Below are positions 16,262-26,735 of a stretch of 39,716 nt of DNA, piece after piece; position 1 is the first letter of the stretch; every line of letters starts with the position of its first letter. The notes beneath the pieces are model-generated. The model was not told where the DNA came from and made no database searches. It saw nothing but the letters and a program-made list of their open reading frames with translations. The position numbers were made by a program, and so were the translations under genes. The DNA lies in the NCBI GenBank assembly GCA_021819125.1, contig JAKARW010000010.1:4120-43835 (forward strand). The letters are read 5' to 3'. The DNA is from Pseudomonadota bacterium. Its GTDB lineage: Bacteria; Pseudomonadota; Gammaproteobacteria; Acidiferrobacterales; Acidiferrobacteraceae.

Positions 16262-17177
16262 GGTCGAGCTTGGCAAACAACGCCTGATCAGCGGTGACGC
16301 TCGGGTTTGGTGTGGTGAGAAGCACGTCCCCGGCAAAGACCGAATTGGCGCCGGCGAAGTAGCACAACGCCTGCAGTTCCTCGCTCATGCCTTCGCGGCC
16401 CGCGGCGATGCGCACGCGGCTCGTCGGCAAACAGATGCGCGCCACAGCGACGGTGCGCACGAACTCGAAGGGTTCGAGACCGGGGCGGTCTGCAAGCGGT
16501 GTCCCCGGAACGCGGACCAGGAGATTGATCGGTACGCTCTCAGGTGGCGGATCGAGCGCTGAAAGCTCGGCGATGAGTCCGGCCCGGTCGCGCCGCGTCT
16601 CCCCCATGCCGACTATTCCCCCGCAACACACCTTAAGCCCGGCCTTGCGCACGCGCGCCAGCGTCTCCAGGCGGTCGTCGTAGGTCCGTGTCCCTATCAC
16701 CTCTCCATAGAATTCCGGACTGGTATCAAGGTTATGGTTGTAATAATCGAGTCCGGCCTCGGCCAGCTGCTCGGCCTGACCTTCGCCCAAAAGCCCGAGC
16801 GTGGCACAGGTCTCGAGTCCTAAGTCACGGATCGCGGCGATCATCTCCGCGACGCGTTTCACATCGCGCTCCTTGGGGCCACGCCACGCCGCCCCCATGC
16901 AAAAGCGCCCGGCCCCGCTCGCCTTGGCGCGCCGCGCCGCGGCCAACACCTCGTCGATACTGAGCAAGGGCTCGTCCTGAACGCTCGTGTGATGGCGCCG
17001 CGACTGCGGGCAGTATCCGCAATCCTCCGGACAGCCGCCCGTCTTGATCGAAAGCAGTGTGCTAATTTGAATCTCGTTAACGTCGAAGTGGTGTCTATGA
17101 ACCGTGTGCGCCTCAAACAGGAGATCAAAAAAAGCGTGCGCGAAAAGTCCCTCGACGGCCTGCGTTGTGTGAGCCAT
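16167..17177 (-). CDS. bioB: Biotin synthase
   Basis: A radical SAM enzyme of 336 residues that inserts sulfur into dethiobiotin. The radical cluster motif is C49, C53, C56 in [13 protein letters not shown]. The family blocks [20 protein letters not shown] and [11 protein letters not shown] follow, then [11 protein letters not shown]. The N-terminal helices ([16 protein letters not shown]) position substrate. A strong GGAGGG lies 4 bases before the ATG. The C-terminal 25 residues are Ala/Pro-rich and unlike the family; they are encoded in the 95 bases shared with hrpB. No other bio gene is in view. It lies 20 bases downstream of ugd and may be read from the ugd promoter. Confidence 0.96.
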   Translation of the reverse strand: MAHTTQAVEGLFAHAFFDLLFEAHTVHRHHFDVNEIQISTLLSIKTGGCPEDCGYCPQSRRHHTSVQDEPLLSIDEVLAAARRAKASGAGRFCMGAAWRGPKERDVKRVAEMIAAIRDLGLETCATLGLLGEGQAEQLAEAGLDYYNHNLDTSPEFYGEVIGTRTYDDRLETLARVRKAGLKVCCGGIVGMGETRRDRAGLIAELSALDPPPESVPINLLVRVPGTPLADRPGLEPFEFVRTVAVARICLPTSRVRIAAGREGMSEELQALCYFAGANSVFAGDVLLTTPNPSVTADQALFAKLDLKTSSPAADRAEQTAGPGATHGVDSEPRARA

Positions 17178-17197
17178 AGTCCCTCCGTGCGCCCACG

Positions 17198-18586
17198 CTA
17201 CGGCGACCGCCGCTCCCTGTCAACTTTCGCCGCCCCCTGTGTTTGACAAATATTCGAGCGCCCGATGCCCGTATAGCGAAATCCCGCCTCTTTAAGCCGT
17301 TGCGGGTCGTATTGGTTGCGGCCATCGAAGATGCGGGGCTCTTTGAGGAGCCGGCCCATGCGTTCGAAATCCGGATGCCGGAAAGGCTTCCATTCCGTCA
17401 CCAGAATCAGGGCGTCGGCACCTTCCAGGGCCTGATATTGATCGGTCGCGATCACAAGCGAGCCCTTTTCGAACCAGGCCCCCGGGAGCTCGCGGCCCGC
17501 CACGTGCGTCGCCACCGGATCGTAAGCCGTGACCGTCGCGCCCGCCGTGATCAGGGCGCTTAAAAGTACGACCGACGCGGCCTCGCGCATGTCATCCGTC
17601 CCCGGCTTGAAGGCAAGCCCCCAGAGGGCGAAATGGCGGCCTTTGAGGTCGCGGCCGTATTCGTGGACGATGTGCGTAAACAGCAGATGCTTTTGCTGCT
17701 CGTTACGGGCTTCGACCGCCTTCAAGACCGTAGGCTCGAAACCGCAATCGTCAGCCATGCGAATGATGGCCTTGACGTCCTTTGGGAAACACGACCCGCC
17801 ATAGCCGCAGCCGGGATAGATAAACGAGTAGCCTATGCGGCTATCCGATCCTATGCCGCGCCGGACGCTTTCCACGTCCACATCCAGGCGCTCGCAAAGA
17901 TTCGCAATCTCGTTGATGAACGAGATCTTGGTGGCGAGCATGGCGTTGGCGGCGTATTTCGTCATCTCCGCCGCGCGCACGCTCATAAACAGCAGGCGCT
18001 CGTGATTGCGCATGAAGGTCGCGTAAAGGTCCCGCATCCGGTCGCGTGCAGTGTCGGATTCGCATCCAACGATGACGCGGTCGGGGCGCATGAAGTCGGA
18101 GACCGCATCGCCTTCCTTCAAAAACTCCGGATTGCTTACGACATCGAAGGGAATTTGGACCCCGCGGGATTCAAGTTCCGCGGCGATCGCTTGGCCTACG
18201 CGCTCCGCGGTCCCGACCGGCACGGTCGACTTGTCGACGATTATGGCGTAGTGGCGAAGGTGGCGACCGATGTCGCGGGCGACATCGAGAACATGCCGCA
18301 GGTCCGCCGACCCATCCTCGTTGGGCGGCGTGCCCACGGCTATGAAGTACACATCGCTTGTCGCAAGGGCGTCTTTAAGCGAGGTGGTGAACCGCAGGCG
18401 CTTTGCGCCCACGTTGCCGCGCACGATTGTCTCGAGCCCCGGCTCGTATATGGGCAGCACGCCCTGCTTTAGATTCTCGATCTTGCGTTCGTCTATGTCG
18501 ACGCAGGTGACCTCATTGCCCATCTCCGCAAAACATGCGCCCGTTACGAGCCCCACATAACCCGTGCCTATCACGGTCAATTGCAT
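17198..18586 (-). CDS. ugd: UDP-glucose 6-dehydrogenase
   Basis: Oxidises UDP-glucose to UDP-glucuronate with two NAD. The 462-residue protein starts [19 protein letters not shown], the Rossmann start of the family; the frame stays open upstream but those residues do not fit, so ATG 18586 is chosen. Further motifs are [21 protein letters not shown] (catalytic Lys) and [15 protein letters not shown] (catalytic Cys), then [14 protein letters not shown]. About 15 residues after FRYTGIGRS are extra. UDP-glucuronate is the entry substrate of the arn operon at 6734-13790; here ugd is nearby but on the opposite strand behind hrpB and bioB. It may also feed capsule or exopolysaccharide synthesis. Confidence 0.95.
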   Translation of the reverse strand: MQLTVIGTGYVGLVTGACFAEMGNEVTCVDIDERKIENLKQGVLPIYEPGLETIVRGNVGAKRLRFTTSLKDALATSDVYFIAVGTPPNEDGSADLRHVLDVARDIGRHLRHYAIIVDKSTVPVGTAERVGQAIAAELESRGVQIPFDVVSNPEFLKEGDAVSDFMRPDRVIVGCESDTARDRMRDLYATFMRNHERLLFMSVRAAEMTKYAANAMLATKISFINEIANLCERLDVDVESVRRGIGSDSRIGYSFIYPGCGYGGSCFPKDVKAIIRMADDCGFEPTVLKAVEARNEQQKHLLFTHIVHEYGRDLKGRHFALWGLAFKPGTDDMREAASVVLLSALITAGATVTAYDPVATHVAGRELPGAWFEKGSLVIATDQYQALEGADALILVTEWKPFRHPDFERMGRLLKEPRIFDGRNQYDPQRLKEAGFRYTGIGRSNICQTQGAAKVDRERRSP

Positions 18587-18863
18587 CGTCGTGTCCACCG
18601 CACCAAACGGCAACGCCTGCCGCGCGGGCCATTCTAGCAGATCACGCGATCCTGCTCTTGATCCACGCCGCCGCGAGGTCGCAGCCGCCACAAAGCGTCA
18701 CCCAGCGGGCCGCCGCCCCGGCCATGCCTAACGAAAGACCCCAAAAACCTCGTGTGCCGCGTCGCCTAAGCCCGCGTACCCCCGCGGGCGATCCGCCCGC
18801 GCTCTTAAAGATCACGGCTTCGGGGGGCCTTGATGCCCCGAGGTGTCCGTGTCGTCCGGCCCC
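18587..18863. other. Intergenic region between ugd and the DksA-like gene
   Basis: 277 bases with no supported gene. It should hold the ugd promoter and the end of the DksA-like transcript. A GC-rich inverted repeat lies around 18809-18840 (CTTCGGGGGGC with a GCCCCGAG partner), but no T run follows on the minus strand, so I do not call a terminator. Confidence 0.4.
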
Positions 18864-19262
18864 TTAAAGCGATGGCGTCCCGTCCTTTTCCCCATGGAGC
18901 GCTTCATAGCGCGTTTGACAATCGGTGCAGCGTTCAGCGGTCGGGTAGGCCTTGAGGCGCGCGTAGGGGATTTTGCCCCCGCACTCGCTGCAGAAACCGT
19001 AAACGCCTTCCTTCATACGCTCCAGGGCGCGGTCGACGGCGCGCAGCTCGCGCGTTTCGTTCTCCATTTCGGCAAAGTTCAGATCGGTTTGCTGGAGGGC
19101 CGCTGACTCGTCGCCCAAGTCCCGGACCTCGCCGGTTATCTGTCTAAGATTGTCATGACTGGCATCGTTTGCCCCGGTCTGAATCATGGCAATGAGGTCC
19201 TGACGCCGGCGGTTAAGCTCGTTTGTCAGTGTGTGAAGCTCGGTTGCGGTAAGGTGGGTCAT
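18864..19262 (-). CDS. DksA/TraR-type zinc finger protein
   Basis: A 132-residue protein of the DksA/TraR family, which binds RNA polymerase through the secondary channel and alters promoter response, often with ppGpp. The first part is a long coiled-coil-like stretch (TNELNRRRQDLIAMIQTG and after). The zinc finger is four cysteines in CSECGGKIPYARLKAYPT and CTDCQ. The short linker DRALERMKEGVYGFC just before the finger is typical. AAGGAG lies 9 bases before the ATG (19262); longer frames upstream lack support. It is shorter than E. coli DksA (151), so it is probably one of the accessory DksA-like proteins, with unknown targets. Flanked by gaps on both sides, it is likely monocistronic. Confidence 0.88.
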   Translation of the reverse strand: MTHLTATELHTLTNELNRRRQDLIAMIQTGANDASHDNLRQITGEVRDLGDESAALQQTDLNFAEMENETRELRAVDRALERMKEGVYGFCSECGGKIPYARLKAYPTAERCTDCQTRYEALHGEKDGTPSL

Positions 19263-19886
19263 AAGTGGCGCTCCTTTGGGTTCGGCAACAAACAAAACAT
19301 ACCTTATGGAGAATACTACGCCATCCAAACCCGGTTGGGGCGCGACACGCCGCCTATCATGCGCAACCCACGCCTGGCCCCCGGAAGTAGGCATGGGCGG
19401 CTATTCCTTTAAGGTCGCGAATGGTGCGTTGTGCCGGGCCAAGGCTTTTGGTGGTGGAGCGGCGAGCGCGCGAACGCCACGGGCGCGTGCGATCCCGGCC
19501 TTCCCGCACAAACGCCATGGAGGTGTGTTTTAAGCCGACTGCCCGACCCAGGCGCCCGTGTCGCCTCATGTGCGATGGCTGCCTGCTGGTGCATGCCGCG
19601 ATCAAAAACGAACTTTGGCGTGATTTCGCGCGGCTTCGCCCCGCAAATTGTTTGCAAATGTTGATATCGCTGTTACAGTTAGCCTTGACGGCCATGCGAT
19701 CTCGTGAAGTAGTCAACGTTTGCGCCGTTTGTGATGGGAACTGGGCGCGCCTCGAGATATCGCGCTCGCAATGCGCGGTCGATTCGGTCGCGCAATGGCC
19801 GGTTGGCTCCATGCCCCGACGCCCGAACTCAGGGAGGCGGAGAGTTGGCGGAGCGCAGCTCTTAACATGAACGAAGGAGTGAGCGT
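19263..19886. other. Long intergenic region between the DksA-like and H1-like genes
   Basis: 624 bases without a supported gene. Open frames exist on both strands (for example 19421-19870 plus and 19357-19944 minus), but they lack Shine-Dalgarno sites and recognisable folds. The region should hold the divergent promoters for the two flanking genes. It is less GC-rich around 19620-19690. No tRNA or clear repeat was found. A small RNA is possible but not shown. Confidence 0.4.
19652..19679 (+). promoter_or_regulatory. Candidate sigma70 promoter for the H1-like gene
   Basis: TTGCAA (19652-19657) and TACAGT (19674-19679) are 16 bases apart in the AT-richer part of the gap. The site is about 200 bases before the ATG, which would leave a long untranslated leader. 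Both boxes are imperfect. Confidence 0.25.
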
Positions 19887-20141
19887 ATGGCAATAAAGAA
19901 GAAGGCGGCGTCCAAAAAGGCGGTGCGAAAAAGCGCGCCGGCAAAGGCGTCGGTCAAAAAGGCCACCACTAAAAAGTCGGTGACAAAGAAGACGCCCGTA
20001 AAGAAGGCGCCGGTCAAGAAGGCCGCATCAAAAAAGACATCAACCCGGACGTCGGCGGTGAAGTCACGCGCCAAGACGGCGGGCAAGAAGTCGGCGGCCA
20101 AGACCTCGTCCACCAGAAAGAAGGCACGCTCCAAGAAGTAG
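19887..20141 (+). CDS. Histone H1-like, lysine/alanine-rich nucleoid protein
   Basis: An 84-residue protein made almost wholly of Lys, Ala, Ser, Thr, Val and Arg, with many KKA and KKS units (MAIKKKAASKKAVRKSAPAK and on to STRKKARSKK). It has no aromatic residue and no acidic residue that I can see. Such proteins resemble the C-terminal tail of eukaryotic H1 and the bacterial Hc1/AlgP class, and bind DNA by charge. GAAGGAG lies 7 bases before the ATG, and a strong terminator follows. Unlike the adk tail, it uses Ser and Thr spacers and is not built from a long DNA repeat. DNA compaction is the usual role; targets are unknown. Confidence 0.8.
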   Translation: MAIKKKAASKKAVRKSAPAKASVKKATTKKSVTKKTPVKKAPVKKAASKKTSTRTSAVKSRAKTAGKKSAAKTSSTRKKARSKK

Positions 20142-20160
20142 TCTGCATGGGGCCGTAAGA

Positions 20161-20187
20161 GGCCGTGTCTTTGACACGGCCTTTTTT
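20161..20187 (+). terminator. Intrinsic terminator after the H1-like gene
   Basis: A nine-base perfect stem (20161-20169 with 20173-20181) with a TTT loop is followed by six T (20182-20187). The stop codon of the opposite gene (20186-20188) lies within the T run. Confidence 0.9.
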
Positions 20188-20622
20188 ACGTCTCCTGGTC
20201 TTCCTCCAGACTCCCTTTGTTCAAGGCCTGAAGGGTGTCGGCCCAGGCGTTTTCGTGTTTTAGCAGCTCGGTTGTCATGATCTCATGGAGATCCACGAAG
20301 GTCTGGGACAGAACACTGGCATCGTGGCCGCCGGTCACGCCCTGGGCGGCACGTTCCGCGAGCGATAGCGTGTCGCGTGCGCTCAGGCATGACCCAAGCA
20401 GATTTTTGATGCGTTCGCGCTTCTTCGGAATCCATGAGCGGTCGGCATCGAGTGATTTAAGCCGTTCGCCGAGCTCCAGGATGCGCTTGCGCAGTCGGCT
20501 CAAAAGCCCCAGTTGGTCACTTTTTATGTCGCCCCACACCGCGATGTCGATCAAAAGCCGCCAACGCGCACGCAGTGCGGTAATGAGTGAGGCGGGTAAT
20601 GTCACGTCTTCGGAGGCATCCA

Positions 20623-20623
<1 letters not shown>
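20186..20623 (-). CDS. Hypothetical helical protein coupled to murU
   Basis: A 145-residue protein with no recognised family. It looks all-helical, with amphipathic heptads (ALRARWRLLIDIAVW, LLSRLRKRILELGERL) and an acidic end, EEDQET. There is no signal, membrane segment or Cys pattern. The ATG at 20623 overlaps the murU stop as TGATG, so it is translated with murU as the third gene after amgK. An upstream in-frame start within murU is possible but needs more overlap. A role linked to peptidoglycan recycling is suggested only by position. It ends within the T run of the terminator from the opposite side. Confidence 0.7.
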
Positions 20624-22265
<1,642 letters not shown>

Positions 22266-22354
22266 GAAATTTCTCCTTTTCCGCAAGCGAGGCCTTGCCT
22301 CGGCGGGCGATTGTATGCGATTTTAGCGGCCATTGACATTTGACCGACACCCCG

Positions 22355-24511
22355 ATGCCCCGGACCGTTGCCGCGCGCACTTCGACGGGGCTCCTGCTGT
22401 TATTTATCTATTCGTGCAGCGCGAGCGCCGCATGCCCCCCACCCGCCGTCCACCCGACGCCGTTTGTGGGCACCCGTGGGGGCCGCAAGATCGCCCATGT
22501 CGTGGCCGACAAGGCGCGCGCCTTTGCCGACGGTATAACCGTGTTCAGTGGGCGGGTCGTCTTGACTTACGGGACAGAGACCGTACATGCCCGGCGTATC
22601 CGCTACAATCGCCGGACCGATGCCTTTACGGCGATCGGGCATGTGCGTGTGACCAATGCCCGGGGTGGCGAGCTGCGCGCCCACTACCTTCACATGAACC
22701 GGATCACGGGTCGGGGCGTGGCGCGCGCGGTGCACTTTTCGCTCCCGGGCAGTAATGCGCGCGGGCGCGCGGTCCTGGTCATATTGAGAAGCCGCCATAA
22801 GTCAGACATCAAGGATACGCGTTACACGATGTGTCCCGAGGGCACCAAGGTCTGGTACATAGATGCCGATCATCTGCACTTGAATTACACGAAGGACGTC
22901 GGCGTGGCCACCAATGCGCGGGTGTATTTTCATGGCATCCCGATCTTCTACTGGCCCTACTTGAGTTTCCCCATATCGTCCAAACGCAAGTCCGGTTTCC
23001 TGCCGCCGCGCTATGGAACCGCGAGCAATTCGGGGATTATGTTGTCCGTCCCCTATTATTGGAATCTCGCGCCCAACTACGATCTCACCACGACCCCTGA
23101 GATATTGACGCGGCGCGGGGTGCTGTTTCGCAATCATTTTCGTTACCTGGGGTTGGGATATAGCGGCTCGGACCGTATCGACTACATCCCGGCCGATCGT
23201 GTCTACGGCGGCCCGCGCTATGCCCTGCATGTCGCCCACAATCAGGTCTTCGGCCCTTATTGGTGGGCGAACATCAATTACAATCGGGTCTCCGATCCGG
23301 CGTTTTATACAGACTTCAGCGCGAATTTTGCGCTGGCGAGCCAAATCGACCTGCCGCAGCTGGGCCAAGTCGGCTACTCGGGGCGGCGTCTGCGATTGCA
23401 GATCACGAGCAGCGCCTATCAACTCCTGGATACGAGCATCGGCGCGGCCTACGAGCCTTATGAAGAGCTCCCCGGCCTGTTTCTGAGGACACGCGGCACG
23501 GCCAAGCCCGATCGTCTCCACTATAGCCTGAAGGCGAGCGCCGCGCGCTTCGTGGGCGGGGGGACGGCGCCCGCCGATCGCCTCGACCTCGTCCCGGCCT
23601 TGAGCTATCCATGGCGTTGGCCCGCCGGGTTCATAACCCCCCGGCTTGCGGTTCGCGAGACCGACTATTGGATTGCAGGCGAGCCGGCCATACATAGGAC
23701 CACGCCGGTGGTAAGCCTCAATGATGGCCTGGTCTTCGAGCGCACCTACGCAGGCGGTGACCGCCAAACCCTGGAGCCGGAGCTTTCCTACCTCTACGTC
23801 CCCTATCGCAACCAGCAGGGGATCCCGTTCTTCGACACGGCGCCGGCACCCTTTACCTATACCAATCTGTTCCGGACCAACAGCTTTTTTGGACCGGACC
23901 GCCAGGTGGACGCAAATCAGCTGATAGCAGGCCTCACCACGCGCCTTTATTCCTTGGCGGGCCGCGAAAGATTGCGCGCGAGCGTGGGCGAAATCTATTA
24001 CTTCCACAAGCCCTCGGTCTACGCGACCTACCAGACCCAGGTTCTCAATCGCACCTCGGACCTGGCGGCCGAGGCCTACGCCCGCCTGAGCCGTCATTGG
24101 TATGTGCGCGGATCGCTCGCCTGGAACCCCAACAACGATGAGACCGACGAGGGCGACGCCTATGTCGAGTATCGCCCCAAGCCCAATGCCGCCATAACCG
24201 TCGGTCACCGGTATATCCGCGGGGTCCAGGAGCAGGTGGATGTGTCGCTCCAGTGGCCCGTGTTCGCGCGCTGGTCCACCCTGGTCGAGACCAGCTATTC
24301 GCTCATGCAGTCGGCAAGTTTGGAGTCTTATCTCGGTATCCAATACAATAGCTGCTGCTGGGGGCTTGGATTTTATGTCGGCAAGACCCTCGGTCTTAAC
24401 AACACCGAATTCACGACCGCGATGTTCGAGTTCACGCTAAACGGCTTGGGCGCGCTCGGGTCGGCGCCGGTCGTGCCCCTTAGCCAACACGGCTTTATGC
24501 TCGGTTCTTAA
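22355..24511 (+). CDS. lptD: LPS assembly outer membrane protein LptD
   Basis: The outer membrane beta-barrel that inserts LPS into the outer leaflet with LptE. The protein (718 residues) has a signal peptide to about residue 26, a jellyroll (OstA) domain to about 190 (ADKARAFADGITVFSGRV), then a long barrel rich in alternating aromatic strands. The disulfide cysteines are conserved in pattern: C27 after the signal, YTMCPEG, and the adjacent pair NSCCWG near the end. ATG 22355 is chosen because MPRTVAARTS then a hydrophobic run gives a proper signal; a TTG 15 bases upstream is also open. No clear Shine-Dalgarno is present. SurA, needed for LptD folding, is the next gene. Confidence 0.95.
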   Translation: MPRTVAARTSTGLLLLFIYSCSASAACPPPAVHPTPFVGTRGGRKIAHVVADKARAFADGITVFSGRVVLTYGTETVHARRIRYNRRTDAFTAIGHVRVTNARGGELRAHYLHMNRITGRGVARAVHFSLPGSNARGRAVLVILRSRHKSDIKDTRYTMCPEGTKVWYIDADHLHLNYTKDVGVATNARVYFHGIPIFYWPYLSFPISSKRKSGFLPPRYGTASNSGIMLSVPYYWNLAPNYDLTTTPEILTRRGVLFRNHFRYLGLGYSGSDRIDYIPADRVYGGPRYALHVAHNQVFGPYWWANINYNRVSDPAFYTDFSANFALASQIDLPQLGQVGYSGRRLRLQITSSAYQLLDTSIGAAYEPYEELPGLFLRTRGTAKPDRLHYSLKASAARFVGGGTAPADRLDLVPALSYPWRWPAGFITPRLAVRETDYWIAGEPAIHRTTPVVSLNDGLVFERTYAGGDRQTLEPELSYLYVPYRNQQGIPFFDTAPAPFTYTNLFRTNSFFGPDRQVDANQLIAGLTTRLYSLAGRERLRASVGEIYYFHKPSVYATYQTQVLNRTSDLAAEAYARLSRHWYVRGSLAWNPNNDETDEGDAYVEYRPKPNAAITVGHRYIRGVQEQVDVSLQWPVFARWSTLVETSYSLMQSASLESYLGIQYNSCCWGLGFYVGKTLGLNNTEFTTAMFEFTLNGLGALGSAPVVPLSQHGFMLGS

Positions 24512-24529
24512 AAGTCAGGAGATTACCCT

Positions 24530-25771
24530 ATGTCCGCCGCACTCCTCCAGGCCCCGGTCACCACTCCTCCGGTTACGATCGACAAGATCGTTGCGGTCGT
24601 GAATAACGAGGTGATTACGCAAAGTCAGCTCGATCGGCGGGTATCCCTGCTGATAAAACGCTTGGCGGCGCGTGACGTGACGGTACCCCCGCGGCATCTT
24701 TTGGCGCGTAAGGTCTTAAGCCAGATGGTCTTGCAGCGACTCGAGCTTCAGTATGCGCACAATATCGGGATTCGCGTAAGCGAAATCCAGGTAAAGCACG
24801 CCGAGGCCGCCTTGGCCGCCCGTAATCACATGACAGTGCCGCAGTTTGAGCAGGCGGTGGCATCCGAGGGGTTCACCCGCGCGGGTTTTCTGCGCCGACT
24901 GCGCACCGAGATCACGATCCGCACGCTCATCATGCAGCGCATCAGCCGTTCGGTGATCGTGACCCGGCGCGCGGTGGATCGGTTTCTCGCGCAGGCGCGC
25001 GCCGCCGATGGCACTCGTTACCACGTCTCCGAGATCACGCTCCAGCTTCCGGTAGCAGCGGACACAGCAGCGCGCCAGGCGGTCCGCAAGCGCGCACGCC
25101 GTATCCTGAAAAAGATTGAGGCCGGCGAACCATTCAGCCAGGCGGCAATCGCCTATTCCCAGGATCCCCATGCCCTCGAGGGAGGGGACATCGGATGGCG
25201 GACCGTGGCGCACCTGCGTCCGAGCTTTGCACGCGCGCTGCGCCAGATGAAGACCGGCGATGTGCGATTAGTGGCGGGACGCGGGGCTTACTATATCGTC
25301 AAGCTGAAAGGTAAGCGCGCGGGCGTAAAAGGGCCGGCGCGCGAGCAGGTGCGCCTGCGCGAGATCATGCTGCGGCCGTCGCGCCGGATGTCGGCGTTCA
25401 TCGTCCACGAAAAGCTAAAGGCCCTGAAGGTGCGGCTTGCGCACGGCGCCCACTTCAAGACATTGGCGCGCGCTTATTCAGAGGCAAGCACGGCCGTGCG
25501 CGGCGGATCGCTCGGCTGGGTGACGGTCGCGGGCCTCCCGCCCGCATTGGCCGAGGCCGTTCGCTATTTGCCCCTGCATACCGTGGGCGGGCCCTATGCC
25601 ACCACAGAGGGCCAGATGCTGATCGAGGTGGTGGCCCGGCGCATGCGCGCGGGCATCACGCGTAACGAGGCCCGCCGGCTTTTGCGCATGCGCCGGGGCA
25701 ACGCCCTCTATGTGCGCTGGCTGCAGACCTTGCGCGATGATGCCTATGTCCGCTACCCAAGCCATGTCTAA
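24530..25771 (+). CDS. surA: Periplasmic chaperone/peptidyl-prolyl isomerase SurA, no visible signal peptide
   Basis: Escorts outer membrane proteins, including LptD, through the periplasm. The 413-residue protein has the SurA N-domain (TIDKIVAVVNNEVITQSQLD), a first parvulin domain (about 163-265, with YSQDPHALEGGDIGW) and a second (about 277-375, with YSEASTAVRGGSLGW). It begins MSAALLQAPVTTPPVT, directly before the mature part, with no hydrophobic signal. The ATG has AGGAG eight bases upstream, and the same frame carries a TAA seven codons earlier, so no longer start exists. A frameshift that removes the signal, a sequence error, or an unusual export route could explain this. Confidence 0.92.
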   Translation: MSAALLQAPVTTPPVTIDKIVAVVNNEVITQSQLDRRVSLLIKRLAARDVTVPPRHLLARKVLSQMVLQRLELQYAHNIGIRVSEIQVKHAEAALAARNHMTVPQFEQAVASEGFTRAGFLRRLRTEITIRTLIMQRISRSVIVTRRAVDRFLAQARAADGTRYHVSEITLQLPVAADTAARQAVRKRARRILKKIEAGEPFSQAAIAYSQDPHALEGGDIGWRTVAHLRPSFARALRQMKTGDVRLVAGRGAYYIVKLKGKRAGVKGPAREQVRLREIMLRPSRRMSAFIVHEKLKALKVRLAHGAHFKTLARAYSEASTAVRGGSLGWVTVAGLPPALAEAVRYLPLHTVGGPYATTEGQMLIEVVARRMRAGITRNEARRLLRMRRGNALYVRWLQTLRDDAYVRYPSHV

Positions 25772-26735
25772 GCGCCCGGTCATCGCGATTACCCCCGGAG
25801 AGCCGGCCGGCATCGGGCCGGATCTCATGGCCGCGCTCGAGTACGATGATGACGTAGACTGGGTGTGCATCGCGGACCCGGATCTTCTGGATGACAGGGC
25901 GCGTCTGCGCGGGCGGCAGCGGCATTGGCCACGTTATGCGCCTGGTGTACATGGACCCTCGATCCTGCCGGTTGCGCTCGCCCACCGCGCGGTCCCCGGG
26001 GTCCTGGATCCGGCAAACGCCGATTACGTACTGTCTTGCTTGAGGCGCGCGACCGAGGGCTGCCTTGCAGGCGAGTTCGCGGCCCTGGTCACCGGACCCG
26101 TGCATAAGGCCGTCATCAATGAGGCGGGGTACGCGTTCACCGGCCATACCGAGTTTCTGGCACACGCGGCGGGTGTGGCCGAGGTCGTCATGATGCTGGT
26201 CGCCGGGTCCTTGCGGGTCGCCCTGGTCACCACCCATGTGTCGCTTGCGTCGGTGCCGGCGGCCATCACCGGCGCGCGCCTGGACGCGGTGCTTGGCATC
26301 CTCGATGCCGCGTTGATGCGTGATTTCGGTATCGCACGGCCCGCGATCGCGGTGTTGGGTTTAAACCCCCATGCCGGAGAGGGAGGGCACCTGGGGCGCG
26401 AGGAGATCGATGTCATAACCCCGGCCGTGGTGCGCGCCCAGGCGCGCGGCATTCGTGCCATAGGCCCGATCCCCGCGGACACCGCGTTCATCCCCGCGCG
26501 CCTGGCGCATGTCGATGCGGTGCTCGCCATGTACCACGACCAGGGCCTCCCCGTGCTGAAGGCTCACGGATTTGGGGGCGGCGTGAACGTGACCCTCGGC
26601 CTGCCTTTCCCCAGGATCTCGGTGGATCATGGAACGGCCCTCGACCGGGCCGGGACGGGGCGGGTCGATACCGGCAGCATGGCATCGGCCATGGCGCTCG
26701 CCAAGGCCTTGGCGAGCCGTCATGCCGGCCCCTAA
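25764..26735 (+). CDS. pdxA: 4-hydroxythreonine-4-phosphate dehydrogenase
   Basis: Acts in pyridoxal phosphate synthesis, oxidising 4-phosphohydroxy-L-threonine with NAD. The start MSKRPVIAITPGEPAGIGPD is the family N-terminus. The metal His residues lie in FTGHTEFLA, TTHVSLASV and YHDQGLPVLKAHGFG, and SVDHGTALD follows near the end. With ATG 25764 it overlaps surA by 8 bases and is 323 residues long, as expected; an ATG 18 bases upstream is possible. It overlaps rsmA by 14 bases. The surA-pdxA-rsmA order is the classic gammaproteobacterial arrangement. Confidence 0.96.
   Translation: MSKRPVIAITPGEPAGIGPDLMAALEYDDDVDWVCIADPDLLDDRARLRGRQRHWPRYAPGVHGPSILPVALAHRAVPGVLDPANADYVLSCLRRATEGCLAGEFAALVTGPVHKAVINEAGYAFTGHTEFLAHAAGVAEVVMMLVAGSLRVALVTTHVSLASVPAAITGARLDAVLGILDAALMRDFGIARPAIAVLGLNPHAGEGGHLGREEIDVITPAVVRAQARGIRAIGPIPADTAFIPARLAHVDAVLAMYHDQGLPVLKAHGFGGGVNVTLGLPFPRISVDHGTALDRAGTGRVDTGSMASAMALAKALASRHAGP

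Noticed and set aside
18535-18867. 110-residue plus-strand frame between ugd and the DksA-like gene
   Set aside because: Pro/Ala/Arg-rich with no Shine-Dalgarno or motif.
19421-19870. 149-residue plus-strand frame with CxxC-like pairs (MCDGC, VCAVC)
   Set aside because: The Cys pairs and NELWRDF text look faintly like a zinc-ribbon protein, but there is no ribosome binding site, no fold and no conserved C-terminus; kept only as part of the gap.
19357-19944. 195-residue minus-strand frame
   Set aside because: It crosses the start of the H1-like gene and the region before the DksA-like gene and has no recognisable motif.
22802-24343. 513-residue minus-strand frame antisense to lptD
   Set aside because: Long only because of high GC and codon bias; lptD has signal, Cys pattern and barrel.
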